Below, piece after piece: positions 11,726-23,639 of a stretch of 64,000 bases of DNA (positions are counted from its first letter, which is position 1; every line of letters starts with the position of its first letter). Below the pieces are notes generated by a model. The model was not told the DNA's origin, ran no database searches, and saw only the letters and a program-made list of their open reading frames with translations. Source of the stretch: Nageia nagi (taxonomy: Eukaryota > Pinophyta); NCBI GenBank assembly GCA_050084985.1, contig JBITNC010000001.1, positions 44,888,001 through 44,952,000 on the forward strand. Reading direction: 5' to 3'. Both the position numbers and the translations under genes were made by a program.

Positions 11726-13042
11726 TTAAACCATATATAGGGAAATTGATAATCTTTCTAAGATAATATCCCATACTGCTCCATCCTTAGATGTATCTTT
11801 TGGTAAAATAGCCAAAGCTATGGCCCATTTTTCATTAGATGGTATATTGATTTCTTGTATGAGTATAGCTAGGGAGATAAACAAGTTGATGAATTTCAAG
11901 CTGATGTTAGATTTTATGGAGAACTTAGCCATCCACTTCTCTATTTTTATCATTTCTTAGGCAAACTTGGAGAATGTATCTCCAAATTTATCTTCATTTC
12001 AATTTGAAAAACTATAATTATACTTCTAAATAGATTCATAAAATGCTTTCATATCCTTTAGGGTATATATACTTTTATCTGGTTTGTAAAGGGGTGGCAT
12101 ATTATTTATATCAAAAACTACCAGTGCTCCATTTAATTTAGTCATCTCTAATTTTAATGAATTTATACATATTTCGAGAGAGAACATTAGCTCTTATAGA
12201 TTTTCCATATTTTGAGACATAGCCAAGATTTTTTCATGGGTGTTACTAACACCAGTGTTCATGATATCTTCTTGGTTCATTACTTTGATAATCTAAATGT
12301 TCTTGATAGACATCTTGGCTATCCTTCTCTTTGCACCTAACATAGATTTACATTCTTCCATTTTCTTCTCATAATACAATATACATTATTAAATGGAATT
12401 TAGTAAAATTAAAATAGGAATTACCTTGCTCTAGTATTTGAAATTTATGCTTCCCAAGGTATTTATGGGCATATTCACTTTCATCAGTGCTTGCATCTCT
12501 TCAGTTGGAGGAGTCTAGTATTTTTTTTATCTTTTCTTATAACTTAGCCTTTATTATATCAAAATTATTAGAGAGTACCTTCATGTATGCATCCTTCTTC
12601 ATACCTGCATCCTGAGTAATCTTCAAATCTTTTAGTAGCTTTTTATTCTCTTCTTCTAAATTCTTATACTCCTCTTTTCCTTTGAGGGTACCTTTTAGTG
12701 CATCTATCTCCAATTCTAGGGCTTGGATTTGGACATTTTTCATGGCCATATATATGCATTTGGTCTTAAAATATTCTTCTCTTTCTTATATCATTTTATT
12801 TAGCTTGTAATATTTGGGCATTTTTTGCAATTATTGGATCCATCAGTTCAAAATATTAATCTATGTTAGATGGAACTACTCTTTTTCTAGTGTTGTGGCA
12901 TGCAGTTTCTCTAGTTTTTCCATATTATTATCTAGCATAGTAAAATCAACTTCCATAATTGTCATTTCAATCTTCATTATATTTATTTTATCTATCCAAA
13001 TGATTTTTTTTGAACTCAAGTGGAGAGATATTCCCTTAGCAT
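11726..13042 (-). pseudogene. C-terminal part of post-integrase ORF, separated from its N-part by a copia insertion
   Basis: Minus-strand reading gives a heptad-like, Lys/Glu-rich coiled-coil segment at 12537-12749 (contains EIDALKGTLKGKEEYKNLEE). A stretch with DMKAFYESI follows near 12040, then a 75-codon open frame at 11726-11953. Together these form one disrupted protein upstream of the 3' LTR. The copia LTR edge at 13043 abuts this coding sequence, and the reading resumes beyond 18993. No enzymatic motif is seen. Extra ORFs after integrase are known in Athila/Tat-type elements, sometimes called env-like; nothing here shows a signal peptide or membrane anchor, so env-like is not claimed. 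Confidence 0.5.
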
Positions 13043-13327
13043 TGTTAGGTTTGAAAAGATTTACAAGGGAAGCAAATCAAGCCCAAGAACATAGAAAATA
13101 CATAACACCACAAATTTGGAAGAAGCTCAATCAAAAATAATAAATATAAAATGAGAATTGAGCCCAAATAAATAGGTAAAATACAAGCTAATGTATAAAA
13201 GCATGCCAACCATGTGTAAGGTAAAATCCACAAAGTGAAAAAGTGGTTATCACCACAACAAACTGGCTAGAAATAATAAGACCTACAAAATAAATAAATA
13301 ATCCTAAGTGAAATTAATACTCTAACA
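13043..13327 (-). repeat. 3' LTR of the nested copia element
   Basis: The plus strand reads TGTTAG...CTAACA and aligns with 18713-18993 ('gccaaccat', 'tccacaaagtgaaaa', 'gtggttatcacca', 'aataataagacct'). At 285 bp it is shorter than the 371 bp 5' copy; about 85 bp near its outer end appear deleted. Confidence 0.8.
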
Positions 13328-13340
13328 CCCCCCATTAAGT
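13328..13340 (-). other. Polypurine tract of the nested copia element
   Basis: On the minus strand, AATGGGGGG directly precedes TGTTAG of the 3' LTR, as expected for plus-strand priming. Confidence 0.7.
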
Positions 13341-13399
13341 GAACATTGAGGTAAAGTGGCACATATACAAAAAATGAGTCTTGACAACAAGTCCTCATC

Positions 13400-15020
13400 A
13401 GGTACTCATGTACAATATGTACAAAGAATCTACTGAAAGATGATGAAAAAACTACATGGGAAAAAATCATCTCATAGTAGAAGAGGGAGGATGGAGAGGA
13501 ATATTTCCTCATAAACACCCCTTAAGGATAACTTCTTGAATCCCAATAAAGCTACAAAACTCAAGGAAATGAGGTGATGAAAATGATTTAGTGAAGATGT
13601 CCATGGTTTGATACTTAGTAGAGATGTACTCCAAGCTGAAAATGTGATCCTAAATATGATAATAGATGAAGTGCATGTGGATATCAATGTGTTTGGTATG
13701 TTTATGTTGAATAGTATTACACAAAATATTAATCATGCTTTATTTTTCACACCAAATAACTATGTTCCAATACTAGGGGTAGCCAAACATCTTTAGTAAC
13801 TGTCAAAGCCAAAGTGCCTTCTAACTTGCGTAAACAATTTCTCTATACTCTACCTCAATCAATGATAGTGTAATAAAATATTCCTTCTTGAACAACCAAG
13901 TTATGGGAGAAGTACCAAGATAAAATACATAACAAATTGGAATGATGATCATCAAAAGAACCATCCTAATCAGAATATGTATATCTAATCAACACTATAT
14001 CACCTCTCATGTAATATAGATCAAAGTGGGTAGTTTCCCTCATCTATTGAAGAATCTGCTTGGCTACTTACCAATTATACTCTTGAGGGGTTTGTGAAAA
14101 TTAAGAAATAAGAAAAATAACATATTAAATATTTGGTTGAGTATGGGTGAGATATAGAAGAATCCCAATAAACTAGTGATACAAAGTAGCATCACATATT
14201 GGTGAAGTATAAGTGGAAGTTAAAGTCTCCCCACTTTAAAAATATGTTAGAGAAGGATTGCAATCCACCATCCTAAAATACTAAAGAATATATAAGGTAT
14301 ATTTATGATTAGATATGGAAATCCCTAAATTTGTTTATGTCACCTAAAAACCAAGAAAGTAATGGGTAAATACAAGGTATTCCATCCCAAATCTCTTAGA
14401 GAGAGCTTGCTGAATTGTATGCATGTGAGAGAGAGAAGTACTAATGAGAGGAAGGTCATCAAAATACAACACCAAACTAGTGTTATCTTCTCCATGTCTC
14501 CAAATATAGAATATATGATATGAGGAACACCATACAAAATCAATGGAGAGAAGGAAAGAGTCCATCTTCTCGTACCATACTTGAGAAACTTGTTTGAGAT
14601 CATAGATAGATTTTCAAAGCCTAGAAACAAGTGAGGAATCTTAGAAAAAATTGTTAGGATGTGCCATATATATCTCCTCATGCAAATTACTATGCAAAAA
14701 TGTGCTCTTCACATCCATCTAAAACATTAGCCATCCTTGATCAGCAATGATAGAAAGTACAAGGTCAACTAAATCCTTCTTAACCATAGGGGAAAATATC
14801 TTGGAGTAGTCAATCCCTTCAACTTTTAAGAACCCCTTATAAATAAGACAAGAAATATACTTGTCAATAAAACCATCAATTTCATACCTAGTTTAGTACA
14901 CCCATTTACACCAATACAACTTCCTCCCATGGGTAAGAGAAAGAAGATCCCAAGTATTATTCTTCAACAAGGAAGAATAATCTTCCACCATGGCATCATC
15001 CCTCTCCAAGATATCATAAG
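13400..15020 (-). pseudogene. Copia reverse transcriptase and RNase H, decayed
   Basis: The RT start is recognisable near 15000 (DAMVEDYSSLLKNNTWDL) and the copia block [18 protein letters not shown] near 14700. The catalytic box is YFDD at 14455-14466 (usual copia form YVDD), followed by the thumb region and 'SKRFGMEYL'. RNase H follows toward 13400 with YTDSDWGG-like sequence. Stops and at least one frameshift (around 14565-14600) break the frame, so no active enzyme is possible. On position and order it is the C-terminal half of the copia polyprotein. Confidence 0.75.
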
Positions 15021-15289
15021 CCTATAAAAAATTATTGGGATCACCTAAATGTTCTTAACCAACTAGACTAGAATTCGTGGAATAGCAGTGGGAAGGAGGG
15101 ATATCCTATATCAAAGGTGCTACATCCTCAAGTGTAGAATAAGCCCATTTGGGCATGTGACTACTATTAGTGGAAGAATATGCAACATCAATAGGAGGGG
15201 TAGCAACAAATATAGGTGGTGTAGGTATAAGAGGATCAATAGTTTCTATGGGAGAAATAACCTTAGGAATATTCTCCTCATGAAATACT

Positions 15290-16380
15290 TTAGAAGATGT
15301 GTCATAGGATTTAGGTAATACTTAGGAAAGAGATGAAGAGGGATAACTAGTAAGGCACCTAGCAAACTAAACATGTGTGTGGAAAAAGAGATCATGGGTA
15401 TCAGAATCAATCAATTAATATGCCTTCATATCCTCACTATATGCAATAATGATGAGAGGCTTTCTCTTCTTAGCCAAGGCCTTATGCTTGGTATTTGAAA
15501 TGAAAACCCTAGCATGAATACAAAATGATATGAAGCGACACATATAGCTTGTTTCCACTCCAAGCCTCTTCAAGATTCATGTGATAAAGCACTTGATGAG
15601 GAGTACAATTCTAGATGTAGTTCATATAATTGATTACTCAACCTATAAAATAAGAGGTAAGTCTCTAGAATGCATCATACAACTAACCATCTCCTTTAGT
15701 GTTCTATTCTTTATTTTTGTAACTTTATTTTATTATGGAATGTGAGGGAAAGAATGCTGATGAATTATTCCATACTTATTAAGGAACTCTAAAAACTCTA
15801 TGCTAAATTACTCCACCCATTATCTATGTGAAGCTTCTTAATGCAATTGGAAGACTAATTCTTGACCAATGCCTTGAAGACTTTGAAGTGGGAAAAGACA
15901 TAACTCTTGTACTTGAGAAAATACACCCAAGTACATCTCAAAAAATCATCAATGAAAGTTAGTGCATACCAAGGTCCTATGAAATATGGATGTGGAAGAT
16001 CATCAAGTCACTATGTATCAACTCTAAAAGAGAAGATGCATGATGAGATTTTCCTTTTATAAAAGGATATTGATGTTGCTTACGAAGGACACACTAGGGA
16101 AAACACCATCATAAAAAGATACCTTAAGCAAGCTAGTGACCATATCATGAGAATGATATTGCTACAAATATCTATAATTGAGTTTTCCAAAACTCTCATA
16201 CCAAAGTATACTAATACAATCTACATGACTAACCAACCTAGTACCTAAATTAGTATCATCAAATCCATCAAAATAATATATCCTCAAGGAATGGTTAACA
16301 TCACCTTGTGCAAGAAGTGACTATGGATCCAACAAACTATGAATATCAAAATCATTAGGTATGAATAAAATAGTCCTCCC
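15290..16380 (-). pseudogene. Copia integrase, decayed
   Basis: The minus strand shows the integrase core: '[19 protein letters not shown]' and the following '[10 protein letters not shown]' near 15880-15975, then the second catalytic Asp in LHIDNGW near 15840. The pre-integrase segment lies at about 16130-16350. Stops occur mostly where Gln or Trp is usual. It lies between the protease and the RT, the order that defines copia. Confidence 0.7.
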
Positions 16381-16398
16381 ACCATCAATTTTACAAAT

Positions 16399-16625
16399 CT
16401 AATACCTAGAAAGAAGGTTGGTAGAGAGATTAGGAACTAAAAGCACATCAAGGATGTGACCACCTTTAATAAGAATGTCCCCTTTCCCCTTCATATAAAT
16501 GTGAGAGGAATCACCAACCTCAATACTACAAGTAGAACAAAGAAATGAAAAGACTCTTTGGATGGAGTCATATGATGAGAGGCACCTGAATCCATAACCC
16601 ATATATCTAAAATAGAATGTCCCTT
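16399..16625 (-). pseudogene. Copia aspartic protease region, frameshifted
   Basis: The minus strand reads WVMDSGASHHMTPS at about 16560-16605, which contains the catalytic DSGA. The frame then shifts, and the downstream part (SIEVGDSSHIYMKGKGDI) is read in the frame open at 16399-16602. In copia elements this protease-side motif leads into the pre-integrase domain. The catalytic triplet is intact but a frameshift separates it from the rest. Confidence 0.75.
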
Positions 16626-16682
16626 TCCATGAGCATTCAAAGCCTTTCCTAATACATGAGAAATTTCATATTGTTTATTATT

Positions 16683-17411
16683 TTAATCATCTTTTATATT
16701 TTTGTAACATTTTTTAATGACATGATCAAGCTTCCCATAATAAGAACAAGTAGGATTCTCTTTATCTTGATTGGATTTGGAGTCATGGACTTTTGAATAT
16801 GTTTGTGTTGTAGTGGACTTAGACTTAGGCTTGGGATTACCTTTTCCTTTAGATGCTATTAATTCCTTATATGAAGATGAAGATGCCTCAAGAGTTGAAA
16901 TTTTATTTTCATCCCTTGTAATACATTCAAGAAATTCTTCTAACTTAGGCATTGTAAATTTATCACCTATAAAATCCATTATAGAGAGGAATTTAGAAGC
17001 AAATACATGTAATGAGCATTTCAATTTTGATAAAATTAGATAGATGCATTCTTTCTCTTTCTTCTTTTTGCCACTACCCAAAAATTCTATGTACAACTCC
17101 TTAAATTTAGTGAGATAATCAATCATGGTAGGATAGTCATCAAGAGATAAAGTAATAAGTTGAGCATCAATTTGCATGGCCCTCATTGTGTCAACTTTAC
17201 CAAATAAAGGTTCCAATTTATCCAATGTCTCATGTGGTGTAGTTACATTATCAATATGAAACCATAAGCTCTCACTAAAATTTGATTTTATTCGCCCAAA
17301 TACCTCACCAATTTCCTTTGTGAATGACCAAGTTTTATAGTCTAATTTGAATATGAATTTTTGCTTCTTAATGAGTGTGTTTAGTACACTTTGTGCTAAT
17401 TTTGTCAACAT
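16683..17411 (-). CDS. Copia gag protein, open frame of 242 codons
   Basis: The longest open frame in the window. The N-terminal half is the UBN2/Retrotran_gag_2 type capsid region of copia elements (W at residue ~28, then SLWFHIDNVTTPHETLDKLE, and MRAMQIDAQLITL with DDYPTMIDYL). A basic Ser/Lys-rich linker follows (residues ~165-215). The C-terminus should be a CX2CX4HX4C zinc knuckle but reads CSYYGKLDHVIKKC, so the second Cys is Tyr and zinc binding is probably lost. It forms the virus-like particle in an active element. It starts about 1.2 kb inside the 5' LTR. Other genes of this element are broken, so this frame survives by chance or because it is short. Confidence 0.85.
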   Translation of the reverse strand: MLTKLAQSVLNTLIKKQKFIFKLDYKTWSFTKEIGEVFGRIKSNFSESLWFHIDNVTTPHETLDKLEPLFGKVDTMRAMQIDAQLITLSLDDYPTMIDYLTKFKELYIEFLGSGKKKKEKECIYLILSKLKCSLHVFASKFLSIMDFIGDKFTMPKLEEFLECITRDENKISTLEASSSSYKELIASKGKGNPKPKSKSTTTQTYSKVHDSKSNQDKENPTCSYYGKLDHVIKKCYKNIKDD

Positions 17412-18622
17412 CCATAGTTTCTAAGTGTGTTAATTATGAGGTGTGAGATGTTCAATTTTAAATGGAAATGATCCATTTTAAAACACTAAGCAAACCAAGG
17501 AATCAAGCAACAAAAGGAGCTACAAAAAGTTGTACTTGACACCAAGAAGACCCCACCTAAATTTTATTCACTTTCAAAAAGACCCCCCAAAAAACTTGCT
17601 TTCAAGACTTACAATGCAAATAGTTTGAAAGATCTTGATCCCAACTTTACAATGTAAAAAACAACACTCCAATACGAGTCTATTTTCCTAAGTTATGACA
17701 TTAAATACCTATTCTTCCAAATTAAATTAATGACCCCCTAGACTATTAAAAAATAAAAATATTTCTATAATTTTAAAAATTAAAAAATATATATATATAT
17801 TATTAAATTTATTAGAAGAATATAGAGGAGCCAAAAAATAATTAAAAACCTATAGAGCATAGCCAAGCCACATGCAACCACTATCTATGACCATGAGTTT
17901 TGGAGGAGTGCTTTGATAGAGAGTTAAGGAGCCATAAGCTAGAACACCATGGTTTGGAGAGGAAACCTTGCTGAAAACCTATGATTAGCAACAAGTGAGG
18001 ATATGGTCATGGAAATGAGAATACCATTCATATGATTGCAAATAATTCCCTAAAAATATTAGCCCAAGTCTCCATGATTTGCAAAAGAACATGCTCACTA
18101 AGGAGGCATAATAGATCTTAAACTCCTCCAAAATGCTCACCATGCCAATCATAAGGAGAGACTATATGAAACATACACAAAGTGGGATGTGTGAGCATTA
18201 AAAAAATATGTAGCTAATATATCAATACAAACCACCATAATTGGGCATACGATGAAGGCAACACATAGTTGAAAAAGAAGGATTTGATCCAAAAAATAAG
18301 CATCCCAATGAAGGATGCTAGATCAATCACCTTTCCAAATAATGATAAAAAAATTAACACATACCCTCTCCTATATTATAGGTAAAAGGAGAGAATCAGG
18401 GTCATAAAGATGGGCAAGAGAGAGCCATAGTTTGTAGGAAGAATCATGTCCTGCAAACATTTGAAGTTATTTACCAAGATGTAAGGTGCATAATAAGCCT
18501 TACTTCCACACTTATGACATAAGTGCATCCAAGAGGGTGCTAACATAAGGTAGATCATGTACATAAATAGTGGTAGTGTCAAGCTAAATAAATCCATATA
18601 AATCACTCAACAAATCTGATGA
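17412..18622 (-). other. Leader of the copia element, with degenerate primer site
   Basis: About 1.2 kb between gag and the 5' LTR without a recognised gene. Next to the LTR edge at 18623 the plus strand reads aatctgatga, a worn match to the gctctgatacca expected for an initiator-Met tRNA primer site. A 76-codon frame at 18376-18606 has no motif. Confidence 0.5.
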
Positions 18623-18993
18623 TGTTGGAGCTAAAGATAAAGAACCCAACAAGAATTAAAAAAAAGTTTCAATATTTGAATACTTGCAAGATTTTTGAAT
18701 GGATTTGAAACCATGAAAAGCTTTGCAAGGGAAGAAAATCAAGCCCAATAATATAGAAAATATGTAACATCATAAATATGGAAGAAGCTCAATCAAAACT
18801 GATTAATATGAAATGAGAATAGAGCCCAAATAAATAGGGCAAATATAAGCTAGTGTACAAAAACATGCCAACCATTCATGAATAGGAAAATCCACAAAGT
18901 GAAAAGAAGTGGTTATCACCATAAAAAATTAGATAGAAATAATAAGACCTAGGAAATAAATAAATAATCTAAAGTTAACTTAATACTCTAACA
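18623..18993 (-). repeat. 5' LTR of the nested copia element
   Basis: The plus strand reads TGTTGGAG...CTCTAACA, 371 bp. Its inner 280 bp match 13043-13327. The flanking sequence beyond 18993 resumes the extra ORF of the host element. Confidence 0.75.
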
Positions 18994-21480
18994 ATTTTCT
19001 TTGATCTTTGCATCCATCTATGTTATGGAGATATCTAAAAATTACTTCCTAATATCTACTACTGTATCTAGTTGAATATGACCCTGGATATTCTATTTTT
19101 TATGATGTTTCTCAAACCAATCCTTATTAGATTTTTTAATGCTACCATAGTCAATGGGTTGAGAGGTAGCATTAATTTTCTTGATAGAAATAGGTTGGAC
19201 CATAGTAACAAGTACATCTTTGTCCTATGATTTATCACTAATAGAGACCATGAATTGTGGGCTCATTGGAATAGAATGATGGAGATAAGGCACACCTTGG
19301 GTTTATGCTAGAGATTAATCTATTGTTGCTTGCACTTTTGGTGATACTTTTTGCCTCTTTTATGGCATTAGATTCCATTCCTTGGTTTGTGTTGCCCTTG
19401 GTGAAGGTGTTTTCCTTTGGCTTCTCCATATTCTAAACACATGGAATGGTTATTTTGGGTTAGATTTATCACTTCCACTAACTCCTGGCTTCCTGATCAT
19501 AGGTTCATCACTTTCAATAGTGGACCCTTACATGATCCTCTTTTGGGGCTTGGGCTTGGGTGGAGATTTATCTCCTTTCTTTACCTTCTTAGTTTTTTTA
19601 GGGGTCTCTTTAGAGGATTTATTCCTTTTCTAAATTAATTTTTTCTTTGCCAAAGGCTCCTCATTTTCTAGCTACTTAGCTAAAGAAGCATAGATGTTCT
19701 CTTCCTTTGTTCTCTTCTTCACATTCTCTTCTACAAACTTCTTTTCTAACTACTTCAAATAAGCTCTTTTTTCTTTTGACATGGGCTCATTACTAACCCT
19801 TTGGGTGACATTTACATTCATGGAGGTAGAGTGTAGTTTCTATTCAGGCATGATAGCCTATTTCTTCTTTTTTGCTAATAATGTTAACTCTTTAGTAGTC
19901 ATATTACCTTTACCTTTTAGTGCTTTCAAAACTTTATTCATATTCCTAGCTCTCTTCTTCTACAATTGTGTGATAAATTCTTTTTCCTAGGTGTTAGAGA
20001 ATGCCTTGTCCTAATCAAACATCCATAGGAATAATGTTTTTTTACTCTCCACATGGTATTGTGTGAAGCACTTCTTCTTGTATTCCTTCCATCTAGAATT
20101 GTTAAGTCTCTTCTAAAAATCCTTAGGCAAACTCATGTCCTTGTCAAAGGTAGAAGAGTATTCAATCTTAACAATATAATTTTACCTCCATAAGGGAAGG
20201 TGAGAGACCTCTAGAAAGGCTTCTAAAAAAAATGGGCCATCCTCTAAATTATTCATGAAACCTTCAAATTCATCCATTGATACCTTGAAAAAATTTGGAG
20301 ACTTTATGTTAATTATCTTTAAGTGATTCATGAAGAATCCCATGGAATCATATTACCAAAAGACTACAATTTGTTGAAGCTACAACCTCTCCATATTATG
20401 TGTCAGGTATTCCAAGCATAGTTTATTATAGGATTGGAAAGATTCAAAGCCTAATGAATAAGAATATATCCCCCTCTTACCTTTGGGTACTCCCCATGAT
20501 GTCTCACTATAATATTCTTATATAACAATTTCCATCCCAAAGACTCAGTCTAAGAAAAAGAATGGGAGTTTCATGGGCTTTTCATTGAACCTGTTTAGAA
20601 GGATGATTATGAAATTTTTGGAGAAGTAAACATCCCCCTTACAAAATTGACCTTGCTTTATTCAAATACGTCCTTTTGAGACAACCATGTTTGAATCTTT
20701 TTGAAAAGAAAATGTAAAATCAAATAGCAAAAATAGCTCATAAAATCATAGTAAGAGCTGATGATGCTGAGGACTTTTATCTATTCTTCTACTCTCTAGG
20801 GATTTCAATTCTTATCTTCCAATAATAACTATATATTTAGGAAGAATTTAGGGTGTTTATGGAGGAGGAGCCAATAAAGTAAGAAGGGGTAATGGTAGGC
20901 ATTAATATTATCTTTGTTGGTCAACCTTACATCTATCTTGTCACCTATGAACTCATACCAATCCATATGATCTTTAGGAAATTTCTTGATTTCCTTGTAG
21001 GCTATAGTTACATAGTTTGGTTACATTATTTGAATATCCTTCTCTTCATAAAGCATCATTATCATCATAATAAGCTACAACAAATCAAGATTTAACCTTG
21101 AGAATCCATAATACTTCTTTTTCTCTACCATGGGGCTTAACAAATATAGATTCAGGTAGTACACTCTCACAATTACCCAAGGCTTCTTGTCATTTGGTTT
21201 AAAGAAGGATTTGTACAAGGCATTCTTGCTCAAGTTGAGAATCAAGTCCACTTATCAATTTTGGAAAATTTTGAGACTCAAATAGGGTTAATGGTGCTAG
21301 GGTTTCTACTAATTCTAGGCATGGGTGATATCTTTCCCACATAAAGGGTACTATGAAATCTATTTTGTATAGAAGATCCATTAGGGATTTATCCTTGGCT
21401 TGGTCAGCTTCAAAGGGTCTAACCTTAAAATCTATATGTGTTAACAAGCTAGTATCAAATAAGTTTTCATTTATATCCCT
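18994..21480 (-). pseudogene. N-terminal part of post-integrase ORF of the giant element
   Basis: On the minus strand a long, interrupted reading runs from about 21480 to the copia edge. It starts with an 82-codon open segment at 21199-21447 (DFKVRPFEADQAKDKSL, then VPFMWERYHPCLELVETL). A middle part near 20250-20550 includes GVPKGKRGIYSYSLGFESF and MDEFEGFMNNLEDGPFFLEA. A basic, Lys/Glu-rich low-complexity part near 19250-20000 (SSKETPKKTKKVKKGDKSPP) follows. It continues across the insertion into the coiled coil at 12.5-12.75 kb. With both parts the protein would exceed 1000 residues. I do not recognise a named domain. Stops fall largely at expected Gln/Trp/Arg codons. Confidence 0.55.
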
Positions 21481-21499
21481 AATGATACTTTTTGTTGTA

Positions 21500-22080
21500 G
21501 AGGAATTACCAATTTTGATGGAAATTTGTAGATTTGGCTAGCAAAATTAGGATTGGAGGTTGGAATTATAGAGTGCTTTAGAAAACCTAAGCTCTCAAAT
21601 TTTCAAAATGCAAAGGCAAAATGACTAAGGCATGGCTATAGTGGGATTAAAATGAATTAGCATGCATTTACTATCCTAATTAATGCAATATTCTCCTTGA
21701 AAATTATGCAATAGGAAAATTAAAAATTTAAAATATACACAATATTTATATAAATACACCTATGTGCTTAATGGGTGTAATATAAATTTAAATGCTAGCC
21801 ATTGATCATGATCAAAAGGATTTGGCCATCTAACCCTTCCAACTTGAATGCATTCTTCTAAATTTATAGAATGATAGTGTATGGACTAGAACATAGGGAA
21901 TTAAATTTGCAATATCATCTGGTATTTGCATAGTCTTCATCCCATTTCAACACTAATTTACTAGGTTTGAAAGCAACATTGGATGTAAACCTCTTTTCAA
22001 ACCATATCTTCACATTGTTTCTTTTCTAGATTTCCCTATATGAATTTTCCTAGAATTCATCAAAATATATGAGACCAAAC
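21500..22080 (-). other. Spacer between integrase and extra ORF
   Basis: AT-rich, no open frame of note. It is the likely untranslated or integrase C-tail region of the giant element. Confidence 0.4.
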
Positions 22081-22920
22081 ATCCTTACTTAGAACAGGAC
22101 TATATCATTCATATCATACTAGTTAAGTAGCTACAAAGTAGGCAACTCAATACGAGGTGACAATATTGCTCTTTTCCCATATACCAAGACATTAGGGACT
22201 TCTTGATTAATGATTTGTATGTGATCAGATTAGCCTAAAATGCAAGGTCAAGCTTTTTATCATAGTCTTTATGGTTTAATTCCATTTTAGGATTATAAAA
22301 AAAATTATTTGTTGACTTAGCCAATCTGTTTCCCTATGCATAGTAATTAAAAGAGGTCTTCCAATAGATGTCATACTTGAGGACAAATTCTATAACCTTG
22401 ACTCCTAGAAATATTGGATCATTATTTGATATAATAGTTTATGTGATACCAAAATTTATGATAATATTCTCCATAAAAGAGATGATTGTATCTTGATCCT
22501 CATGTTTGGTAGTAGCAGCCTCCATCCATCTTGTGAAATAGCCTATGGCCATTAGAATGAATCTATTTCTAGTCAAGTACCCTGGGTTCATTACTCAAAT
22601 AAAGTCAAGTTCCCATTATTGGAAAGGCTCTTTTACTATAATAGGCTATAGTGGCATGTATACCATTCTCTTTCTTACCATAAATATGTTGCACTTGTCA
22701 CATTCTTTAGAAATTTGGAAAGAATCTATGTACAAGGAAGGAAAATAAAAGTTTTCCTATAAAATTTTAGTAATTATGGTCTATCCTAAGTAGTGACCTC
22801 TAGAGAATCCTGAATACAATGTTTTTAACACTTATTTAACTTTCTCCACATTTATGCATCTTAATAACATTTTTTCATGATTTTTCCTATATAGTACATC
22901 TTCTATCATGTAGTAATTGA
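22080..22920 (-). pseudogene. Gypsy integrase of the giant element, catalytic residues lost
   Basis: From high to low coordinates: the zinc-binding segment (GHYLG, then ECDKC near 22700), the first catalytic Asp in WELDFI (about 22605), and the core FILMAIGYFTRWMEAATTK. The second catalytic site reads IISNNDPIF where IxSDN/TDNG is normal (Asp to Asn). The Glu site reads NRLAKSTN where GLAESTN-like sequence is normal (Glu to Lys). Both changes are single G-to-A transitions. The integrase would join cDNA to host DNA in an active element; this copy cannot. Confidence 0.75.
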
Positions 22921-23169
22921 GTGCATTAATCTAAATCTCTTCCTTTGAGAGGCATTAAATTTAGGAGGGATTCTACCACTTGCAAAGTATGTACAAAGTT
23001 GATTTATCCAATCATTTGAATTTTTTAGAACTTTCAAAAGTTTTTTATCTTCACTTTTATCATATATGATCATGATACCTTTAAAGTTCTAATATTTTGC
23101 TAGCTGTTTGTAGAGAGCTCTTCGCTTAACTACTTTAGTTGGACAAATTTACATATGGTATTACAAAAT

Positions 23170-23600
23170 CTTGGTAATCCATCAGCTTGACTAGAATCCA
23201 TATCACCTTGCATAATATAGCTTCAAACATCTAGGTGAATAGTAAGCACTATGATATTATTCTAAGAAATATAGTTCTTGAACTTATTAAGGGATTTCAT
23301 AATGGTGAATAATTATAGGGTTTGGATAAAGAAAACTATGGTATGTTCATCATGGTTATCTTCCTTTTATGCTAGGACTACAACAATGCTCTTTTCAGCT
23401 CCATATGCATACAATACAAAGTCATTTGAAAAGTTTAGATTCCTTAAGACCAAGGTTGACATGATGGTAGATTTTATCTATTCAAAATCTTGCACTTGCT
23501 TTGGTATCCATTTGAAAGGAACATTATCTTTATGCAGTTCTATTATAAGCCAGACAATTTTGGCAAAATATTGAATGAACCTCCTTATGAATTTGATTTG
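23170..23600 (-). pseudogene. Gypsy RNase H (RT-linked) of the giant element
   Basis: Minus-strand LYAYGAEKSIVVVLA near 23400 corresponds to the gypsy RNase H start (D.SG.A.GAVL type). It continues to KKFKNYI and a 'HPDV' motif near 23235, typical of the RNase H to integrase connection. Several stops are present. Confidence 0.6.
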
Positions 23601-23639
23601 ACCCTATAAGGCTTGCAATTTTTTGATGTTAGACAAAAT

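Larger units (their letters stand above)
13043..18993 (-). mobile_element. Ty1/copia retrotransposon nested in the giant gypsy element
   Basis: It has LTRs at both ends, a purine-rich tract next to the left (3') LTR, and minus-strand gag, protease, integrase, RT and RNase H in the copia order (INT before RT). It interrupts the extra ORF of the host element. No clear 5 bp target duplication is visible (flanks AGCAT and ATTTT), possibly because the 3' LTR end is eroded. The coding region carries stops and frameshifts. Confidence 0.85.

Noticed and set aside
16771-17043. 90-codon plus-strand open frame
   Set aside because: Antisense shadow of the copia gag.
18994-21480. Interpretation of the extra ORF as a retroviral envelope gene
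   Set aside because: No signal peptide, membrane anchor or cleavage site is visible; low-complexity and coiled-coil content do not argue for it.
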